DNA from: Algoriphagus oliviformis
GTDB taxonomy: Bacteria > Bacteroidota > Bacteroidia > Cytophagales > Cyclobacteriaceae
NCBI RefSeq assembly: GCF_017254915.1
Contig: NZ_JAFKCT010000018.1
Location: 1 to 44,284, forward strand
Direction: 5' to 3'
Length of the DNA stretch: 44,284 nt
This document shows, piece by piece, positions 17,101 to 24,728 of the stretch. Position 1 is the stretch's first letter. Each line of letters starts with the position of its first letter. A model generated the notes under the pieces. The model worked only from the letters and a program-made list of their open reading frames with translations. It was not told the origin of the DNA and searched no databases. The position numbers were made by a program, and so were the translations under genes.

Positions 17101-19573
17101 AAAAGCAGCTTTGCAGCTCTTCGCTAAGCCGCCACATCAGCGCATAGTCGCTGGCCCAGGTGTCGGGATCCAGCATTTCGAGGCTGATCTTGAGATAGCC
17201 CAAAGCGGCCTCGTAAGCCGAGGAATGTCGGGCTTTGACACCTGCGTCAAGGTTGAGGCGGGCGAGTTCTTTTCTTTCCTTTGGATCGGAGACGAGCCGA
17301 CGGCCTTCATTGAGGTGACCGACGACGTCGATCAGGGTTTCGTCCAGCTCCTTGGGACTGCTGTGAGCCAGGATGAGCCGGCCGATGGAGAGGTGCAGGG
17401 CTTGCTTTTTCTCCTGCGGAATCATGGAGTAAGCCGCCTGCTGGACCCGGTCATGCTGAAAGCGATAGCTGGGGTTTAGCAAGTCTGACAGTCCGTCGTC
17501 TTGGGGCTGGGAGGTGTCGGCCCAGTCTCTCTCCGCCACACCGACGAACTTGTAGTCCTCGTTTAGGGGAATGATCATGTTGGCGCGGATGGCCTCGTAC
17601 AGCTCTGCGGCGGTGGTTTCCATGCTGGCCTCCCGGATGATGGACAGGGTCCGCAGGTCAAAGGACGCGCCGATGCAGGCGGCTAGCTGGAGGATGTGTT
17701 GGGTGGATTCGCTGAGTCTATGCTGCCCGGACACCAGGAAGTCAATCACGCTGTCGCTGTTTTCGGAGCTTTTCACCGCCTCCAGATCCCAATCCCAGCG
17801 GCCGTTTTTGAGATCGAAAAAGACCACTCCCCGCTCGTGGAGATCCTTTAGAAGTTCGATGGTGAAAAAGGGGTTGCCTCCGGTTTTTTTATACAGAATC
17901 GTGCTGAGCTCTTTGGATCTTCCGTTTTCACAGCTCAGCGTATCCTGCACGATTTGGTTCACGGCGTACTGGCTGAGCGGCTCCAGCTGCAGCTGCCTGA
18001 CCTCGCGCTTCTTTTTGATCTCCTCCAAAGTCAGGGTCAGGGGATGGGTGGCATCTACCGCATTGTCCCTAAACGCTCCGATCAGCAGGACATGGCGAAG
18101 CTCGATGGCAGTGACCAGGCGATGGATCAGGTTTAGTGTAGGGATGTCACTCCACTGGAGGTCGTCGAGGAAAATGACCAAAGGATGCTCCTCGGAAGCA
18201 AAAACCTTGACGAAATTCAGAAAGAGGATCAAAAACCGGTTTTGCGTCTCCGCCGGGGAAAGCTCCTGTACAGGGGGCTGCTTGCCGATGACAAGCTCCA
18301 GCTCGGGAATGAGCTCGATGATCAGCTGTCCATTGGTGTCGAGGGCGGCGGTGATTTTCTTTGACCATTCGTCCAGACGCTCTTTGGGCTCTCCCAAAAG
18401 CTGTCGGATCAGGTCTCGGAAGGCGCTCGCCAATGCGATGTAGGGGGCGTTTTGGCGAAACTGGTCAAACTTGCCATGGATGAGGTAGCCCCGTTTTTTT
18501 GCAATGGATCGGCCCAGCTCCTGGACCAAGACGGACTTTCCCACTCCCGAATATCCTGATACCAGGCAAAACTCCACCGAGCCATAGCTGGTGTTTTCGA
18601 AGTAGGTTTCGAGGCGATTCAGCTCCTCCGATCTTCCGTAGAGTTTTTGGGGTACTTGGAATAGCCTTGAGACGTCCGACTCGGCAAGGGTGACGCTGCT
18701 GGCAGTGGCCCCCTTTTGGAAGAGCTCTTGGGCTTTTGCGAGATCCGCTGCCAGCCCAAAACTGCTCTGGTAGCGATCTTCGGCATTTTTTGCCATCATT
18801 TTTTCCACGATATCCGAGACCATCTTGGGTACCTTGGGATTGACGGATGAGGGAGCCGGAGGCTGGCGGCTGATATGGCAATGCACCCACTCCAGGGCGT
18901 CTTTGGCCTCAAAAGGGAGCCTGCCGCAGAGCAGCTCGAAAAAGGAAATGCCGAGTGTGTAGCAGTCGGTGCGGTAGTCTATGTCCCGGTTCATGCGGCC
19001 GGTCTGTTCCGGGGCCATGTAGGGGAGCGAGCCCTCGATATTGTTGAGCAGGGCGACGTCCTGATGCTCTCGGGAGAGCTCGGAGGCGGCGCTGAAGTCG
19101 ATCAGTCTAATTTCCAGAGTTTTGGGATCGACCAGGATGTTTCTGGGGACGAGGTCTTTGTGGATGACGCCCTTCTCGTGCATTTTGCCGATGCAGTGGA
19201 CTAGGGGGATAGCGATGGCAAAAAACTGCTCGGCGGGTAGCATGCGCTGCGGCTGCGCCTCGATGTATTCTGCCAGCGAGATGCCAAAGAGCTCTAGGGA
19301 CATGGCAAGCTTGCCGTTTCCGTATTCGACGAGGGAATGGGCCTGGATGATGCCCTCGTCTTGGAGTTTGCTGATGATTTGGTATTCCCTTCGGAGGCTG
19401 GCAAGGTGTTCTTTTTTGGGGTAGGGCTCGCTCAGGGTCTTGAGCGCGACGAGAGCGCCGTCTTTTTCCCTCCGCGCCGAATAGAGGAGGTGGGGGAAAA
19501 ACTCCCCCAAAACTCCCTCCACGATATACCCTGGAATGGTCTCAGTCTGTAGTCTATCGTGGAGGTTTTTCAC
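14153..19573 (-). CDS. Giant signalling protein: Ser/Thr kinase, AAA ATPase, helical repeats, GAF and class III nucleotide cyclase
   Basis: 1806 residues. A protein kinase domain spans about 15-285: Lys45 in VALKTL, catalytic HKDLVPRNIL at 138-147, DFS instead of DFG at 159-161, and APEQTGRMNRDIDYRTDCYTLG (188-209, quoted to the subdomain IX aspartate). AAA_16 ATPase covers about 310-600, Walker A GYSGVGKS at 340-347 and Walker B-like LVIFLDDLQW. About 650-1300 is helical/TPR-like, then a linker, GAF at about 1345-1505 and a short coil. The cyclase (about 1548-1740) has metal Asp in VLFSDIRNF and SGDEILALF, and GDTVNLASRIE. The usual purine-selecting Lys of adenylate cyclases (DKxxGD) is Ser here. 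A TPR-like end follows. The start is 3 bp after the preceding gene's stop. Related kinase-AAA-GAF proteins occur in Cyanobacteria and Myxobacteria. Confidence 0.92.
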   Translation of the reverse strand: MKNLHDRLQTETIPGYIVEGVLGEFFPHLLYSARREKDGALVALKTLSEPYPKKEHLASLRREYQIISKLQDEGIIQAHSLVEYGNGKLAMSLELFGISLAEYIEAQPQRMLPAEQFFAIAIPLVHCIGKMHEKGVIHKDLVPRNILVDPKTLEIRLIDFSAASELSREHQDVALLNNIEGSLPYMAPEQTGRMNRDIDYRTDCYTLGISFFELLCGRLPFEAKDALEWVHCHISRQPPAPSSVNPKVPKMVSDIVEKMMAKNAEDRYQSSFGLAADLAKAQELFQKGATASSVTLAESDVSRLFQVPQKLYGRSEELNRLETYFENTSYGSVEFCLVSGYSGVGKSVLVQELGRSIAKKRGYLIHGKFDQFRQNAPYIALASAFRDLIRQLLGEPKERLDEWSKKITAALDTNGQLIIELIPELELVIGKQPPVQELSPAETQNRFLILFLNFVKVFASEEHPLVIFLDDLQWSDIPTLNLIHRLVTAIELRHVLLIGAFRDNAVDATHPLTLTLEEIKKKREVRQLQLEPLSQYAVNQIVQDTLSCENGRSKELSTILYKKTGGNPFFTIELLKDLHERGVVFFDLKNGRWDWDLEAVKSSENSDSVIDFLVSGQHRLSESTQHILQLAACIGASFDLRTLSIIREASMETTAAELYEAIRANMIIPLNEDYKFVGVAERDWADTSQPQDDGLSDLLNPSYRFQHDRVQQAAYSMIPQEKKQALHLSIGRLILAHSSPKELDETLIDVVGHLNEGRRLVSDPKERKELARLNLDAGVKARHSSAYEAALGYLKISLEMLDPDTWASDYALMWRLSEELQSCFYLTGDWKNADDWTEIMLRHAKTPVEQGLVLAVRTRQYATIGKLPESIKAAYQGLRILGFDLIQVPELEDVAEEVRQVAKNLNGRPVSELIHNPPVSDEKARIASQLLMEIFPAAFLSGTGRMFPYLVLKSVNIALVYGNSPETAFAYAGYAMLLSGYFENPAEGFKYGELAVSLIEKFDDISLRSRIIYVYTMFVHHWSEHWSSMTPWFQKAIKAGYQSGDLLYLAYSAQDCIIWDPKLDLETASCEQRKLLLIVKECEYQDSYDSGTLFLQMQQNFQGLTHGQFSLTDDGFDEMECVSGMLERHFMTGIANYHIYKAEIHLLYNDPEGALPHIIEQEKLMASVMSLPQSVRFYIVSFLVRAMFLPSLEFEEREPVILKMHEALEKMGKWAENCPENFEHLLLLMEAELSGISGSVGDTLALYEQAIRLANQNGFIRDEAMANEMAARFLTRSGLGKAAEGYLLASHYLYYRWGAYRKTQEMEKHYSIFRGSSSYGGSKSSQSTLNAEGTLSSDTLKADFLDMSSVFRASQVISGELVLGKLLKATLQILIENAGAKTGLLVEQKENRLMIVAQDDEEHPEEFHPAHVSKNADPAFLPITLINTALRTKKAIVIGNAREQNPFSSDPYIIGQKPLSIMCVPLSTHNQGNVAVYLENNLTHSAFTEERVKVIKLLATQAAISIENARIYEQQEKLLKAQQHFVPIQFLKHLGHDDIAKVKLGESVAMDMTVLFSDIRNFTPLVELLSPQSVIELLNEYFSRLGRHISEFGGFIDSYSGDEILALFAVPAHQAVDAGISMAKSLWAFNRDSAAKGHPLLKMGIGINTGPLVLGTMGAYDRMQCSVLGDTVNLASRIEQLTKVYGAQLLIGENTFRSLEDPKRYSIRMVDRVAVKGKALAVSLYEVLDAEEPAIREAKEAVQTLLDQGMEAYFKRDFARALDIFSEGVEKAAGDPVFEIFANRAHRYLKTPPQQDWKGYESLSSK

Positions 19574-19576
19574 AAA

Positions 19577-20293
19577 TCAAACGTTGAAAAATTGAGCGAT
19601 GGTCCTGTGGTATTCTTCCTGCGCGTCACCCTTCAGCGGATAGCCGTGCCCACAGAGGGCGTGCTCGAAGGGGATCTGCTTCAGTCGGACGAAGTCCTCG
19701 GGCTTGGGCTGGCTTTCGTGCAGCCATGCTAGCCCCAGGCCGGCTTTTTTGAAGAAATTCATCTTCTCCATGGTAGGGACGGTGTCCTCGTCGAAAAACT
19801 GGTCTGGCTCTATCCAGTTTTGCAGCGAGTCGCAGGCGATCATGATGCCGCCCTCCCGGTCGATGCGAATGATTCCTTCGGGCCGGGCCACCGTCTTGAA
19901 TTCAAAGAAGGAGGCATTGCCAAAAGGCAGTTCGCCCCCTTCTTTGAGTTTCTTGTCCACGGTCAGCCCCTCCTGCACACGCATGCCCGGCATGGCCCAA
20001 AATGTCGCTCCGTAGCGATCCACATAGAAGGGGTCGTCCACCCCGTGCATGTCGCCGATGCGCACCACGTGGGTCACTTTCCCCAGCGTGTCGAGCTCCG
20101 CAAGGGCCTCTTCTTTGAGCCGAACGGAATTGATGATGGTCAGTGCTCCGTTTTCCCGGACTATGGTCATGTTGCGACTAAACTGCCACATCGAGCCGAA
20201 AAACTCGTTTTTCATCGTTCCGGTGACGAAAAAAACGTCTTCGAATACCTCTTGTATCGGCCCGTGGGGCATGGCTGGGTGGTATTGTTTCAT
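19577..20293 (-). CDS. Divergent metallo-beta-lactamase-fold-like protein
   Basis: 238 residues, no signal peptide. The layout resembles a reduced MBL fold: an opening VFEDVFFVTGTMK strand pair, MTIVRENGALTIINSVRL, then THVVRIGDMHGVDDPFYVDRYG where active enzymes have HxHxDH, IMIACDSLQNW, and a final HALCGHGYPLKGDA. Only an isolated His and two Asp remain in the HxHxDH region, so catalytic zinc binding is doubtful. It may belong to the DUF4336-like group of MBL relatives, but I am not certain. It lies 60 bp after the cyclotransferase-like gene and 3 bp before the giant kinase gene, so translation of the two is probably coupled. It may be a binding partner or a hydrolase with an altered site. 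Confidence 0.75.
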   Translation of the reverse strand: MKQYHPAMPHGPIQEVFEDVFFVTGTMKNEFFGSMWQFSRNMTIVRENGALTIINSVRLKEEALAELDTLGKVTHVVRIGDMHGVDDPFYVDRYGATFWAMPGMRVQEGLTVDKKLKEGGELPFGNASFFEFKTVARPEGIIRIDREGGIMIACDSLQNWIEPDQFFDEDTVPTMEKMNFFKKAGLGLAWLHESQPKPEDFVRLKQIPFEHALCGHGYPLKGDAQEEYHRTIAQFFNV

Positions 20294-20353
20294 CTTAAAG
20301 TCAAGCTAGGGTTTGTTTGGTACTGCTTTTATAAATATCCACATTTTTTTGGG

Positions 20354-21148
20354 CTAAACCGTATCAAAACTGTATTTGCCTGCATATTCAAACTCCTTTG
20401 CATACTCGTTGAGGTAGGCGTTGAGATAGCGTTTGCCCGGCTCGGAGATCTGGCCTTTTTTGATCTCTTCCAGCGTTTCGGTGCCGGTGCTGGTGTCGTG
20501 TCTTTTGAGGAAAAAGAGCGTCATGTCCTTTCCCCCAAAAAGCTTGGCGATCACTTGGAGCTTGGGTCGGGCTTTTCCCATGTCAAAAACGAATCCCCAC
20601 AGCGCGGTCAGGCTGGCATGCGCCGCCAAAGTCGTAGCGCTGTAGTTGGGGAATTCGCCTGCCGGAGGCTGGAAAATCGGATAGTCGTAGTCCGGGAGGA
20701 GCTCATGGCGCTCTAGGTCCCGGATGTAGGATTTGCTGAGACCCGCGGCTTTGGCACCCTTGAGGATGATGTTTAGGTAGCGACTGGTGGGAAGACAGGA
20801 GTCGTCTATGAAGTCAGGCAGCCCGACGTAGGCCAGCGCTTTGGTCGGGCCAGACGCAGTGTCTACCTCGACTTCGACCCGATCATAGGCCGCTCCGTAG
20901 GACTCCATCAGGTCTAGGGACACTAGATCCGCGTCCTGGCAGAGGTGCACGACTCCCTCGACTTGGTCAGTGGGCCGATCCGAAGGCTCGATGTTTCCCA
21001 TTCCCCCTTCATGCCTAAACCAATGCTGCACGTTGAAGCGCAGGCGCCAGCCGGGAAGTTTTGCTTTGACAGACTGGAGCGGCTCCACTCCCTTGGCACG
21101 GAGTGAAATCATGTTGATGTTTGATCCGTAGCCGAAATAGTAAAACAT
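20354..21148 (-). CDS. Gamma-glutamylcyclotransferase-like protein
   Basis: 264 residues from Met 21148. The N-terminus MFYYFGYGSNINM is the YGSN substrate-binding loop of the GGCT/BtrG fold, and LDLMESYGAAYDRVEVEV supplies the likely catalytic Glu at position 82. The fold occupies about 1-150; the remaining ~115 residues (YNFDY-free, helical, SLTALWGFVFDMGKARPKLQ) are an extension beyond the usual family length. Family members turn gamma-glutamyl peptides into 5-oxoproline and the free amine, so it could degrade glutathione or its precursor. It is the first gene of the operon that also encodes both glutathione synthesis enzymes. An 11-codon upstream extension is possible, but Met 21148 sits directly on the conserved strand. 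Confidence 0.85.
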   Translation of the reverse strand: MFYYFGYGSNINMISLRAKGVEPLQSVKAKLPGWRLRFNVQHWFRHEGGMGNIEPSDRPTDQVEGVVHLCQDADLVSLDLMESYGAAYDRVEVEVDTASGPTKALAYVGLPDFIDDSCLPTSRYLNIILKGAKAAGLSKSYIRDLERHELLPDYDYPIFQPPAGEFPNYSATTLAAHASLTALWGFVFDMGKARPKLQVIAKLFGGKDMTLFFLKRHDTSTGTETLEEIKKGQISEPGKRYLNAYLNEYAKEFEYAGKYSFDTV

Positions 21149-21505
21149 AACAGTGCTGGCTTGTAGTGATCCCCTTGTCAAGTTGTTTGCATTTGGCCGG
21201 TTCTGACGATTGCACAGGAGTTTCTATAAAAGTTGCAAGTCTTGAGGCGAAATGGCTGGTCTGTTTTCTTGGACTGGTTAGGCTTTACTGGGTCTATGTA
21301 CTGTTAAAAGGCTTGTTTTCAAAGGCTAATTGATACGATGACAACCTTGTGGTCAAGTACTGGTAAATTGTATGACTTGGTTTTTAATATAGGATTTTAT
21401 CCGGATAATTTTACTTAATTTAAGATAATAATAGTTGCCGATGCGGACTTTGCATCGATTTGACTTTGGATTTTTCTCTCATTTTTCACTTAAAATATTT
21501 TCCCA
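21149..21505. promoter_or_regulatory. Divergent intergenic region between the glutathione operon and the phosphoesterase gene
   Basis: 357 bp with no gene. The half nearest the phosphoesterase gene (about 21300-21500) is AT-rich, with runs such as TTTTTAATATAGG and TTTACTTAATTTAAG. Both transcription units start here, so it must hold their promoters. I could not find a convincing match to the Bacteroidota TTG/TAnnTTTG promoter pattern or a clear operator. Confidence 0.6.
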
Positions 21506-23656
21506 ATGGCCACTTACCTTGTCAGCAGAAGCGATTCAAACAGCAATTACCAAGTCTGGAGCTTCGACCCATCCCAGCGCGATGCCTTTACCCAAGTCCC
21601 TATCTCCAAAAGTGCCAGTTTTGATTCTGGCCTAAACCTGGCTCCCATAGGAGGCTATCTGCTTTCATGGGGAGCGGGGCAGCCGGCCGGCAAAGGGACG
21701 GCTTTTCCCTACCGGCTCTTTGAATTTGACCCCAGCTCCCAAGACCCCCTGGCCGGGAATACCGTGCAGCAGGGAAGCTGGTCTTCGGGGAAGTTTTGGG
21801 GCTATCGAGGCCACTACTCGAGCAATCCCAATGAGCAGAAGGAGCTCCCGCTGATCTCCATGGGCAACTTCATGTTGTTTTTTGTCGCGGGCGAGGGTAG
21901 GGGCACTTACATGCTGTACAATTTTGACCCAAACTTTGTCAACCCGATGAGTTCTGACCCCCTGCCGAGCACCTACACTCCCCAGGGCGGATTTCCTTCC
22001 ATAGAGGCGGGCCACGAGCTGATTTGTGTCAACAACTATGTGATCGACCGCTACGGCGATGGATCGGATGTGAGGATCTGGAGCTTTGATCCGCAAAACA
22101 CGGTGCCACTGTCCATTCCCGAAGTGTGGTGCGGCAATTGGGATGGGATAGACTCTCGGCATCAGATCGTGCCGGTGGGGGAAAAGATACTGACCTGGAT
22201 TCCGGGCAAGCCGACTTTCCACCTTTGGGAGTTTCAGCCCGGGAGCGATCAGCCATTTCGAAAGGTCATCAACCGAGGTACTTTGCCTGACGCGATCAAG
22301 GACAGCTCTTCGCTGCTGGCGGTCTTGACCAAGACCCAAAACGTGACGGTGGGCGATCCCCAGCCGGGCACGATCGAGTACATGAGATCCAAGATCAAGC
22401 ATGTGGTCTACTACACGTTGGAAAGCCGTTCTTTTGACAATGTGTGTGGCTGGCTGTATGAAAAAGACAAGTCGCCAATCAACTTTATCGGTTCCAACAG
22501 GCCTTTTGATGGAGCGAGCACCAAGTATTTCAACAAAGACGGCAGCAAGAAAATCTACCAGTCCAAGTTCCAGAATGGACAGCTGAGCAACGACTGGGAT
22601 CTCTCCGACCAGAGACAGGATCCTTTCCACGACAATTCGGACGGCTTGCACCAGATGTTCTATGACAAGCGACCGGGCTATGCGGGCCGCGCCAAGCCCG
22701 ACATGGGAGGCTTTGTGAAAAACAACTCCACTGATGATGTGATGCTGACCCTGACGCCGGAGCAGCTGCCGGTCCTCAACGGCCTGGCGGCAAACTACGC
22801 CATCAGCGATGAGTGGTTTTGCTCCGTGCCAGGCGGGACGGACATCAATAGGGCCTTTGCGGTGACGGGATCGGGGATGAACCGCCTCGATACGTGGGAA
22901 GGCGGGAGCATCTATGCCAATTGGCCCCAGTATCCGCGTCGGCAGTCGCTCTGGAAGCTGCTCTGGAACAACGGTATCAAGGACTGGTCTATCTATAACT
23001 CCATCGCCTGGGCGGACAATCCCTTCACCTACCACCTCTACCTCGAGGGCCAAAGCCCAAGCATAGACCAGAGTGCGATGAAGCTCATCGGGGGGATCGA
23101 GAGCTTTAAGATCCAGGCCAACTATGGAACCTTGCCTTCTTTCAGCTTTTTGGAGCCGGTATGGATTGCTCCATCCGGTACCTCCTCCTATCATCCAGGA
23201 GCGAGCCTGGTGCCGGGTGAGATCACGCTCAATGAGATCTACGAGGCGATCAAGAATGGTCCCAACTGGGAAAGTACGCTGCTGGTCATCACCTTTTCCA
23301 AAAACGGCGGCATCTACGACCACGTGGCCCCTCCCTACGGCGCAAAGCCCTGGCCCAACGACCAGCGGGATGGCTTTGGCTTTGACCTGCTGGGGCCGAG
23401 GGTGCCTGCGATCATGGTGTCTCCCTGGATCAAGAAAAACACGGTAATCCGCTCGGGTGGGTCGATACCCTTTGACTCGACTTCCTTTGCGGCGACACTG
23501 CTGAATTGGTTTGGCATTCCCAAGTCCCGTTGGGGGTTGGGAGACAGAATGGACCAGACTCCGACCTTCGAAAGTGTCTTTCAGGAGACCGTCGCCAGAG
23601 CCGATGCCCCGACGCTCACGGTGCCCTATGACAAGGGCTTTCCCAAAGCCCAGTAG
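21506..23656 (+). CDS. Propeller-like domain fused to a phospholipase C/phosphoesterase-family domain with degraded metal site
   Basis: 716 residues, no signal peptide. Residues 1-275 contain five repeats of the pattern [VLI]-x-[WFY]-x-F-D/Q-P: YQVWSFDPS (15), YRLFEFDPS (69), YMLYNFDPN (135), VRIWSFDPQ (189) and FHLWEFQPG (238), a likely small propeller. Residues about 295-700 are a PF04185-type phosphoesterase domain: IKHVVYYTLESRSFDN (family: ENRSFDH), FCSVPGGTDINRAF with the probable Thr nucleophile at 445, and RVPAIMVSPWIKK. Where active members have DEHGGxYDH, this protein has SKNGGIYDH at 598-606; the two acidic metal ligands and the next His are replaced. The gene diverges from the glutathione operon. 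It may be a binding pseudoenzyme or have a changed mechanism. Confidence 0.85.
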   Translation: MATYLVSRSDSNSNYQVWSFDPSQRDAFTQVPISKSASFDSGLNLAPIGGYLLSWGAGQPAGKGTAFPYRLFEFDPSSQDPLAGNTVQQGSWSSGKFWGYRGHYSSNPNEQKELPLISMGNFMLFFVAGEGRGTYMLYNFDPNFVNPMSSDPLPSTYTPQGGFPSIEAGHELICVNNYVIDRYGDGSDVRIWSFDPQNTVPLSIPEVWCGNWDGIDSRHQIVPVGEKILTWIPGKPTFHLWEFQPGSDQPFRKVINRGTLPDAIKDSSSLLAVLTKTQNVTVGDPQPGTIEYMRSKIKHVVYYTLESRSFDNVCGWLYEKDKSPINFIGSNRPFDGASTKYFNKDGSKKIYQSKFQNGQLSNDWDLSDQRQDPFHDNSDGLHQMFYDKRPGYAGRAKPDMGGFVKNNSTDDVMLTLTPEQLPVLNGLAANYAISDEWFCSVPGGTDINRAFAVTGSGMNRLDTWEGGSIYANWPQYPRRQSLWKLLWNNGIKDWSIYNSIAWADNPFTYHLYLEGQSPSIDQSAMKLIGGIESFKIQANYGTLPSFSFLEPVWIAPSGTSSYHPGASLVPGEITLNEIYEAIKNGPNWESTLLVITFSKNGGIYDHVAPPYGAKPWPNDQRDGFGFDLLGPRVPAIMVSPWIKKNTVIRSGGSIPFDSTSFAATLLNWFGIPKSRWGLGDRMDQTPTFESVFQETVARADAPTLTVPYDKGFPKAQ

Positions 23657-23669
23657 GGACCAAAACCGC

Positions 23670-23708
23670 AATGCCCCCTGCAAGCATTCCGCAAGCAGGG
23701 GGCATTTT
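23670..23708 (+). terminator. Strong terminator after the phosphoesterase gene
   Basis: Perfect 12-bp stem AATGCCCCCTGC / GCAGGGGGCATT with a 13-base loop, ending in TTTT. It starts 13 bp after the stop codon. Confidence 0.9.
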
Positions 23709-23774
23709 GGTGTTTGGATGAATCTTGGGTGATGGGTACTAGCTGAAAAAGTCCGGTGTTAAGTTATATCGAGC

Positions 23775-24305
23775 TCAAAGCAGTTGCTCTCTCAGCATCA
23801 GCTTGGCCTTGATCAGGTGGTTTTTTACGGTGTTTTTGGAGATCATCAGCTTGTCGGCGATTTCCTGGTAAGAGAGGTTTTGGAAATAGGACAGTTCGAT
23901 GACTTTTTTGCGCTGTACCGACAGGCCTTCCAGGGCGTATTCCAGATTGGCAAAGATTTCTTCCTCTTCCGCAGCCGTCATCGTCTCGCTGGTCTGGATA
24001 CGGTTTTTGTAGTAGTCTTCGATGCGCTCTCGGTCTTTTTTCAGCTTCTTGAAGTAGTCGATCACTTCGTTTTTGGCGATGGTGAATACGTAGGCGTTGA
24101 TTCCCTCGTCGGTGCAGAGTTTTTCCCTCCTTCGGATGATCTTCATGATGACCTCATGGAAGATGCTCTCCGAGTCGTTGGCGTCCTTGACCATGGACAC
24201 AATAAATCGCATGACAGGGGCTTTGTAGAAGGTGTACACCGCTTCGATGGCGTGTTTTTCCCCTTTCCTGAATGCTTCAAAAATTGATCGATCAAGTGAG
24301 TTCAT
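23775..24305 (-). CDS. ECF-type RNA polymerase sigma-70 factor
   Basis: 176 residues from Met 24305. Region 2 is YKAPVMRFIVSMVKDANDSESIFHEV-like (about 25-50) followed by AYVFTIAKNEVIDYFKKLKK, the core and -10 binding segment. Region 4 is the C-terminal helix-turn-helix: LSVQRKKVIELSYFQNLSYQ and EIADKLMISKNTVKNHLIKA, which binds the -35 element. This size and layout match the Bacteroidota ECF sigmas that work with FecR anti-sigmas on SusC/SusD genes. No full FecR gene is adjacent; the gene converges with the phosphoesterase gene and stands alone. An upstream in-frame extension (24 codons, Cys/Phe-rich) is not protein-like. Confidence 0.93.
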   Translation of the reverse strand: MNSLDRSIFEAFRKGEKHAIEAVYTFYKAPVMRFIVSMVKDANDSESIFHEVIMKIIRRREKLCTDEGINAYVFTIAKNEVIDYFKKLKKDRERIEDYYKNRIQTSETMTAAEEEEIFANLEYALEGLSVQRKKVIELSYFQNLSYQEIADKLMISKNTVKNHLIKAKLMLREQLL

Positions 24306-24728
24306 TGCGAGTGTGTTTTTCTTTCGACTGAAATTTTCAAAAAAAAAGACACAAGTTCTTACGCATATCACGCACATCAGACCTCAATTTGCGAAAAGTT
24401 TGATTTTTCCGCGTTACGCTTGGATGTCCTAAAAATCAGAAAGTTGGGTCTGTTTTACCGGAAAATTATCATTCCGAAAATTTAGTAAACAGTCCACTGT
24501 GAAAATCCCAACAATCGCGCGAGATATTAACGATTTGTTACCTGACGATTCAATTTCCGACTCGATGAGAGACCGCGCCTTTTTTCGAGTTTGGTTCCTT
24601 TTCCGCGATCGCTCGCCACAGCTGGGGACTATGGCAGATGCTTAATGGTGGAAGAGTATGAAAAATTTGGGGCGAAAAAAAGGGAGGCAAGATACCTGCC
24701 TCCCGTTCAGTAGTGAAATCCGCCTTGG
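24306..24728. other. Intergenic region between sigma factor and propeller/barrel gene
   Basis: 423 bp without a supported gene. The part nearest 24306 is AT-rich and must contain the sigma factor promoter (minus strand). The part nearest 24728 holds the terminator of the minus-strand propeller/barrel gene at 24675-24704. Nothing else recognised. Confidence 0.6.
24675..24704 (-). terminator. Terminator after the secreted propeller/barrel gene
   Basis: Read on the minus strand, GGGAGGCA and TGCCTCCC pair perfectly over 8 bp around a 7-base loop and are followed by seven T. It lies about 25 bp beyond the stop codon and ends the minus-strand operon 28143-24729. Confidence 0.92.

Noticed and set aside
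21665..23683. 672-codon minus-strand frame
   Set aside because: Antisense of the phosphoesterase gene; composition His/Arg-rich and no domain. The terminator at 23670-23708 also fits the plus-strand gene.
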